DNA of 64,000 nt from Streptococcus infantis SK970 (lineage in GTDB: Bacteria > Bacillota > Bacilli > Lactobacillales > Streptococcaceae): the NCBI GenBank assembly GCA_000223255.2, contig AFUT01000001.1, positions 434,001 to 498,000 on the forward strand, in the 5' to 3' direction. Numbering within the stretch: position 1 is the first letter of the stretch; each line of letters starts with the position of its first letter. Under the pieces are notes generated by a model, which saw only the letters and a list, made by a program, of their open reading frames with translations, was not told the origin of the DNA and did not search any database. This document shows positions 60,160-64,000 of the stretch, in pieces. Made by a program: the position numbers and the translations under genes.

Positions 60160-60222
60160 ATGCCTATGGGCAGTTCATCAAAATCTGACGGAAAGGAGGG
60201 GCACTCTTTTGACCGCATTTGA
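60160..60222 (+). CDS. Short leader ORF overlapping the toxin start (20 aa)
   Basis: ATG 60160 after AGAGAGGTG, TGA at 60222, in a different frame from the toxin. Its coding span includes the toxin ribosome-binding site (AAGGAGGGG), so its translation could open or block toxin synthesis. It may be non-functional as a peptide. Confidence 0.45.
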   Translation: MPMGSSSKSDGKEGHSFDRI

Positions 60223-60313
60223 AGTTGTACAGACAATACTTGGTTTTGGTAGTTTTGCCATTACTTTGATTGGCTTGTGCTATAAAATCTTCAAAGACAA
60301 GGACAAAAAATAA
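60209..60313 (+). CDS. Type I toxin, putative holin-like membrane peptide (34 aa)
   Basis: TTG 60209 with AAGGAGGGGC upstream encodes a 34 residue peptide: TAFEVVQTILGFGSFAITL, then I-G-L-C-Y-K and a Lys/Asp tail. This is the pattern of the holin-like toxin group (TxpA/BsrG/YonT type): a short polar N terminus, one membrane span and a basic end. The RNA has long-range 5'/3' pairing and an antisense RNA opposite its 3' end. It may act as a stabilisation (addiction) module of the prophage. Confidence 0.75.
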   Translation: MTAFEVVQTILGFGSFAITLIGLCYKIFKDKDKK

Positions 60314-60421
60314 TCCGTCCCCACTTTTGAGCGAGTAGGACGGATTAAATCTGTTATACGAGCTACCGTCTTTTTAACGGTTCTACGTTGGAGTTGAGTT
60401 GGTAGCTCAGCTCCTTTTTCT
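60300..60421 (-). ncRNA. Predicted antisense RNA antitoxin
   Basis: On the minus strand TTGAAA (60450-60455), a 16 bp spacer and TATAAT (60428-60433, extended -10) give a start near 60420. The transcript covers the 3' UTR and end of the toxin mRNA. It ends in a hairpin of AATCCGTCC/GGACGGATT (60312-60320 / 60338-60346) with a T-run, ~120 nt. Overlap of the 3' half of the toxin message is the rule for type I antitoxins such as RatA. Confidence 0.7.
60390..60419 (+). terminator. Terminator of toxin mRNA
   Basis: GGAGTTGAG, loop TTGGTAG, CTCAGCTCC, T5. Gives a ~300 nt toxin mRNA. Confidence 0.8.
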
Positions 60422-60466
60422 ATGTTTATTATAACATATTGCGATTAAATTTCAAATAAAAAATCT

Positions 60467-60495
60467 AAGCCTGGTGAAGTACATCAGGCTTTTTC
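60467..60495 (+). terminator. Second terminator before the recombinase region
   Basis: AAGCCTG and CAGGCTT around an 11-base loop, then TTTTCTTTTT. It isolates the recombinase promoter from upstream transcription. Confidence 0.75.
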
Positions 60496-60515
60496 TTTTT
60501 GATTTTTTCTTAAAA

Positions 60516-60551
60516 CCGGAAAAATCTATCTTGAAAGTACCTATTTAGGTA
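60516..60551 (+). promoter_or_regulatory. CCGGAAA/TACCTAT composite site before the recombinases
   Basis: CCGGAAAAA at 60516 and palindromic TACCTATTTAGGTA at 60538-60551, with the same 22 bp offset as the two sites around the primase promoter region. Probably a shared operator or promoter. Confidence 0.5.
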
Positions 60552-60657
60552 AGAGGACAATAAAGACATTTTGTTAAAGTACAGGGTTGCTGATTACTTG
60601 ACTAATATTGCGTTTAGAGGGATATATAGTGTGTAAAAACTTCTTGTAGGAGGAAAA

Positions 60658-61897
60658 ATGAATATAAGAAAAATTGAAGCAAAGAATAACAATAGAAAAA
60701 AGAGAATTTGTGCATATGTTCGAGTTTCTACAACCAACGGAAGTCAACTTGATTCGCTAGAGAATCAAAAAGTCTATTTTGAAAAGTTGTATGCTGAACG
60801 TGATGATGTTGAGTTTTTGGGTGTTTTTTGTGACAAAGGGATTTCAGGTTCAAAGTATGATAGACCTGATTTTCAAACTATGCTAGATGCTTGTAGAAAA
60901 GGACAAATTGACGTTATCCATACTAAGTCAATATCAAGGTTTGCAAGAGATCTCATCAATGTTCTTGAAATAAGTCGAGAATTAAAAACTCTTGGTATTG
61001 ATATCTTTTTTGAAGAGCAGAATATCCACACTTTATCCAATGAAGGTGAAGTTGTCTTGACTGTGTTAGCAAGTTTGGCTGAGGAAGAGTTACAAAGCAT
61101 GAGCGGAAACCAACGATGGAGTTTTCGTAGAAAGTTCCAGAAGGGAGAATTACTCATTAATGCTAAACGGTTTTTAGGGTATGATTTAAACGAAAAAGGT
61201 GAACTTGTTATAAACAAAGCAGAAGCCCAAATAGTAAGAACCATCTTTTATAGTTATTTAGAAGGAATGGGTACACATAGGATTGCTAAAAAACTTAACG
61301 AGGGCAAGGTTCCAACTGTAACAGGAAAGAAATGGTATGATAGCACAATTCGTAATATCTTAAAAAACGAAAATACAAAGGATCTTTACTACTTCAAAAA
61401 TACTTTCATGATGGTGTAAACGGTCCAAAAAGATTAAATCAAGGACAGGTTGAACAATACTATATCGAAGATAATCATGAAGGAATTGTATCTAAGGAAA
61501 TATGGGAGAAGGTTCAGGTAAAAATAAAAAGCCGTTCTCGGATCCAAGGTACAAATAAAACCTATAAATTTTCCAGAATGTTAAAATGCCAATATTGTGG
61601 TTCAACATTAAAAAGACAAGTTTCTTATAAGAAAAAGATTGTTTGGTGTTGTTCCAAATATATCAAAGAGGGAAAAAATTCATGTAAAGGTATGAGAGTC
61701 CCTGAAAGGGATATTGAAGATTGGAAACTAAGTTCACCAGTAATTGTGTTAGAAAGGATAGAAGATGGAGAAAAACATTACGGTTATACCGGCCAAAAAG
61801 CTACAGCAAACAGTCATATCTCAAACTCAGAAAAAATCAGAGTAGCCGCTTACTGTCGAGTGTCTACAGACCAAGACGAACAGCTATCAAGTTATGA
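60658..61897 (+). pseudogene. Large serine recombinase 1, frameshifted
   Basis: Site-specific integrase. The resolvase domain has AYVRVSTTNGSQLDSLENQ with catalytic Ser in RVST, then IDVIHTKSISRFARDLINVLE and EGEVVLTVLASLAEEELQSMS. The recombinase and zinc-ribbon domains follow ([10 protein letters not shown]...WCCSKY). One missing A at 61370-61373 breaks the frame at 61419; insertion gives [21 protein letters not shown]. As read, its second frame runs straight into recombinase 2. After correction at 61831-61836 it ends near 61897, overlapping it by ~130 bp. AGGAGG precedes ATG 60658. Confidence 0.8.
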
Positions 61898-63150
61898 GAA
61901 TCAGGTTAATTATTACCGTGAATACATCTTAAAACACGAAGATTATGAGTTAGTAGATATCTATGCGGATGAGGGAATCTCAGCAACTAATACAAAAAAC
62001 GTGATGCTTTTAACCGACTAATACAAGATTGTAGAGATGGTAAGGTGGATAGAATTTTAGTTAAATCTATTAGTAGATTTGCCAGAAATACATTGGACTG
62101 CATCAAATATGTAAGAGAACTGAAAGAACTAGGCATTGGTGTAACGTTTGAAAAAGAGAATATTGATAGTCTAGATTCAAAAGGAGAAGTACTACTTACC
62201 ATTCTATCGTCACTAGCACAGGATGAATCGAGATCCATTTCCGAAAACTCAACTTGGGGAATTCGTAAGAAATTTGAGCGTGGTGTAGTTCAGGTAAATA
62301 CTACAAACTTTATGGGATATGACAAAGATGAAAAAGGAAATCTCATTATAAACCATGAACAAGCTAATGTCGTAAGGTATATATTTGATAGATTTCTAGA
62401 AGGTTACAGTCCAGAATTTATTTCAAAAGAGCTAAGAAAACAGGAAATACCAGGTTGCACAGGTAAAGCAAGGTGGTGCCCAAGTGCTATATGGAAAATG
62501 CTTAAAAATGAAAAATACAAGGGCGATGCTTTGCTTCAGAAAACCTATACCGTTGATTTCCTGACGAAGAAACGAATAGATAATGATGGACAAGTTAATC
62601 AATACTACATCGAGAACAATCATGAACCAATCTTAGATAGGGAAAAGTGGGAGATTGTTCAGTTAGAAATAGCAAGAAGAAAGAAATTTAGAGAACAACA
62701 TAAGCTTCAATTTTATATTATGCAGAAAGAAAACAATCCCTTTACAACAAAAGTATTTTGCGCAGAATGTGGTTCAGCATTTGGTAGGAAGAATTGGACT
62801 ACAAGTCGTGGTAAACGGAAGGTATGGCAGTGTAATAATCGATATAAGATTAAAGGCCAAATTGGATGTTTAAACAATCATATTGATGAAGAAATGCTTG
62901 AGAAAGCTGTTATGATGGCTGTAAGTATTCTTAAGGAAAATAGAGAACTTCTTCAAAGTAAATGGAACAAACTTATAGAAACTGATAGTCGTTTAAAACA
63001 GTATTACAGTAATCGACTTAGAGACATAGTTTCTAGAAAAAATGGAATTTTAATGGGGTTGAAATGTGCCGGATTTTAGATAGTATCACCATTTCAGAAA
63101 AAGGGGAGATTAGTATTAAATTTCTTGAAGGTACAGAAGTAAATTTGTGA
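61765..63150 (+). pseudogene. Large serine recombinase 2, three frameshifts
   Basis: Starts [12 protein letters not shown], a familiar start of the family, inside recombinase 1. Missing bases at 61831-61836, 61994-61999 and 63048-63051 split it. Restored it reads [29 protein letters not shown] (catalytic Ser), [34 protein letters not shown], then the recombinase domain, zinc ribbon (CAECGSAFGRKNW...WQCNNRY) and a C-terminal coiled coil ending EGTEVNL at 63150. Length is ~462 aa. Probably works with recombinase 1 at the rlmCD site. Confidence 0.82.
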
Positions 63151-63152
63151 GT

Positions 63153-63182
63153 AACTGTAACTAGTAAGTTGCAGTTTTTTAT
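63153..63182 (+). terminator. Terminator after the recombinases
   Basis: AACTGTAAC, loop, GTTGCAGTT, T-run. Confidence 0.65.
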
Positions 63183-63194
63183 TTTGAATAATGA

Positions 63195-63200
63195 TATAAT
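63195..63200 (+). promoter_or_regulatory. Promoter of the DUF262 gene (-10 TATAAT)
   Basis: TATAAT at 63195-63200, 32 bp before the start. No clear -35 at 17 bp; TTGAAT-like sequence lies close by. Confidence 0.45.
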
Positions 63201-63231
63201 AGTATAAAGTAATATTCAAGGGGATGTTAAT

Positions 63232-64000
63232 ATGCCAAAGGGTTTTCAAACTCCTATAACCATTAAAGAAGCTATTGATAAAATTGATGAAAATAAATAT
63301 GTTTTGCCAGGGATTCAACGACGTTTTGTTTGGGGAAAAAATCAAATTGAACTACTTTTCGACAGTATTATGAGAGATTACCCTTTTAATTCATTGATGT
63401 TGTGGGAAATAAATTCTCCTCAAATAAAAAATAATTATAACTATTATTCTTTTTTGAGAAAGTATAAACAAAGATTTGAAGTTGAAAATGAAATGATTAA
63501 TAAAACAGCTTCCGATGATGATTTTTTTGCTGTTATTGATGGGCAACAAAGACTAAATAGCTTATACCTTGGTTTAAAAGGAAGCTATACAATGAAAAAA
63601 CCTCATAGACCTTGGGTAGATAAATCTGATTACTTTGAAGAACAGTTTTTATATTTAGATATTACTTCGGAATACCAAAGTGAATCAGATATCGACAGAG
63701 CATATAATTTCAGATTTTTGCCGAAATCTGAGGCTGAGAATAGTAAAGATAAAACTTGGTATAAAGTCGGTGATATTCTTCAAATAAATCCTGATGACAT
63801 ATTTGAAGAAATTAGTGATTTTGTTGAACAACAAATAAATATAAAAGATAAAAAATACGCACGTAATACACTAAGAAAATTAAATAAAGTAATTAGGGAA
63901 GATAAAATTCTTAATTACTACTTGGAAACCGAACAAGATCTTGATAAAGTATTAGATATATTTATACGCACAAACGACGGTGGGACTAAATTAACATTTT
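63232..64000 (+). CDS. DUF262 / GmrS-like protein, N-terminal part (cut by window end)
   Basis: An uninterrupted frame from ATG 63232 (AAGGGGATG upstream) to the window end, 256 codons. DUF262 signatures: VLPGIQRRFVWGKNQIELLFDSIMRDYPFNSLMLWE at the N terminus, VIDGQQRLNSLYLGL with the DGQQR nucleotide-binding motif, and FIRTNDGGTKL at the end of the visible part. Such proteins act in GmrSD-like type IV restriction or other phage defence. Whether the DUF1594/HNH partner follows cannot be seen. It lies between the recombinases and the unseen attR, or beyond it. Confidence 0.85.
   Translation, partial: MPKGFQTPITIKEAIDKIDENKYVLPGIQRRFVWGKNQIELLFDSIMRDYPFNSLMLWEINSPQIKNNYNYYSFLRKYKQRFEVENEMINKTASDDDFFAVIDGQQRLNSLYLGLKGSYTMKKPHRPWVDKSDYFEEQFLYLDITSEYQSESDIDRAYNFRFLPKSEAENSKDKTWYKVGDILQINPDDIFEEISDFVEQQINIKDKKYARNTLRKLNKVIREDKILNYYLETEQDLDKVLDIFIRTNDGGTKLTF

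Larger units (their letters stand above)
17149..64000 (+). mobile_element. Serine-recombinase prophage integrated at rlmCD (right end outside window)
   Basis: A continuous block of R-M cargo, replication, packaging, head, tail, lysis and recombinase genes follows the rlmCD 3' end. Gene order is that of HK97-like siphophages of Firmicutes. Insertion in the rRNA uracil methyltransferase gene together with large serine recombinases recalls the Phi-m46.1 phage family and its S. suis and S. agalactiae relatives. That assignment is from memory. Cargo sits at both arms: restriction-modification at the left, a DUF262 gene at the right. The element runs past base 64000. Confidence 0.88.

Overview
The window reads as chromosome of a Streptococcus of the mitis/pneumoniae group carrying a large integrated prophage. 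This rests on an AdcR-type zinc operon with a Pht histidine-triad protein, a gene order (pepT, mnmE, tautomerase, tdk, prfA, prmC, sua5-like, GNAT, glyA, nucleoid-associated protein, lysozyme-like protein, DUF1002 protein, rlmCD) that I recall as pneumococcal, and a LytA-type choline-binding endolysin. The species cannot be fixed from the sequence alone.

Layout. 1-17148 is core chromosome. It starts with the tail of an unidentified gene, then adcAII and a 1155-residue Pht protein behind an AdcR-like operator. A housekeeping block follows and ends at the 23S rRNA uracil methyltransferase gene rlmCD (rumA). Two copies of a ~182 bp intergenic repeat lie at 4916-5098 and 14508-14689. From ~17149 to beyond the window end lies a serine-recombinase prophage inserted at the rlmCD 3' end, the site class I remember for the Phi-m46.1 type of streptococcal phages and related ICEs. 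Its left arm (17489-24355) is an A/T-rich restriction-modification cassette: a possible PD-(D/E)XK nuclease, a helix-turn-helix protein, an N6-adenine and a C5-cytosine methyltransferase, a McrB-like NTPase and a LlaJI/McrC-like nuclease subunit. A minus-strand Cys-rich (CGNR-like) protein gene follows.

Next come a sigma-like protein (25861), a minus-strand replication block (family A polymerase, small membrane proteins, DUF2815 ssDNA-binding protein, DUF2800 nuclease) and a plus-strand block (primase-helicase, VRR-NUC, SNF2 helicase, ArpU/DUF1492-like regulator). The late region starts with small proteins, an S-adenosylmethionine synthetase, an HNH nuclease with a cos-like stretch, and two more DNA methyltransferases. 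It continues with P27-type terminase, a RelB/RelE-type toxin-antitoxin pair, portal, ClpP protease, HK97 capsid, connectors, tail tube, frameshifting tail chaperone, tape measure, Dit, a Tal/S74 fibre, holin and LytA-like amidase. Beyond the lysis genes lie a type I toxin/antisense-RNA locus, two overlapping large serine recombinases and the start of a DUF262 (GmrS-like) gene cut by the window end. No attR and no CI-type repressor were seen.

Data quality. At least 22 genes or gene parts from 16.8 to 63.1 kb are interrupted by what looks like a missing single base, nearly always in an A/T homopolymer, while the surrounding protein is otherwise intact. The first 16.8 kb has none. I read these mainly as base-calling or assembly undercalls and give reconstructed gene spans. 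Genes broken as read are typed 'pseudogene', but most are probably intact in the organism. Non-coding observations of interest are an 11-bp-phased TACTA array before a late promoter, three identical-spacing CCGGAAA/TACCTAT composite sites, three ACTGGATA-N16-TAATAT promoter cassettes, and the type I toxin RNA architecture.
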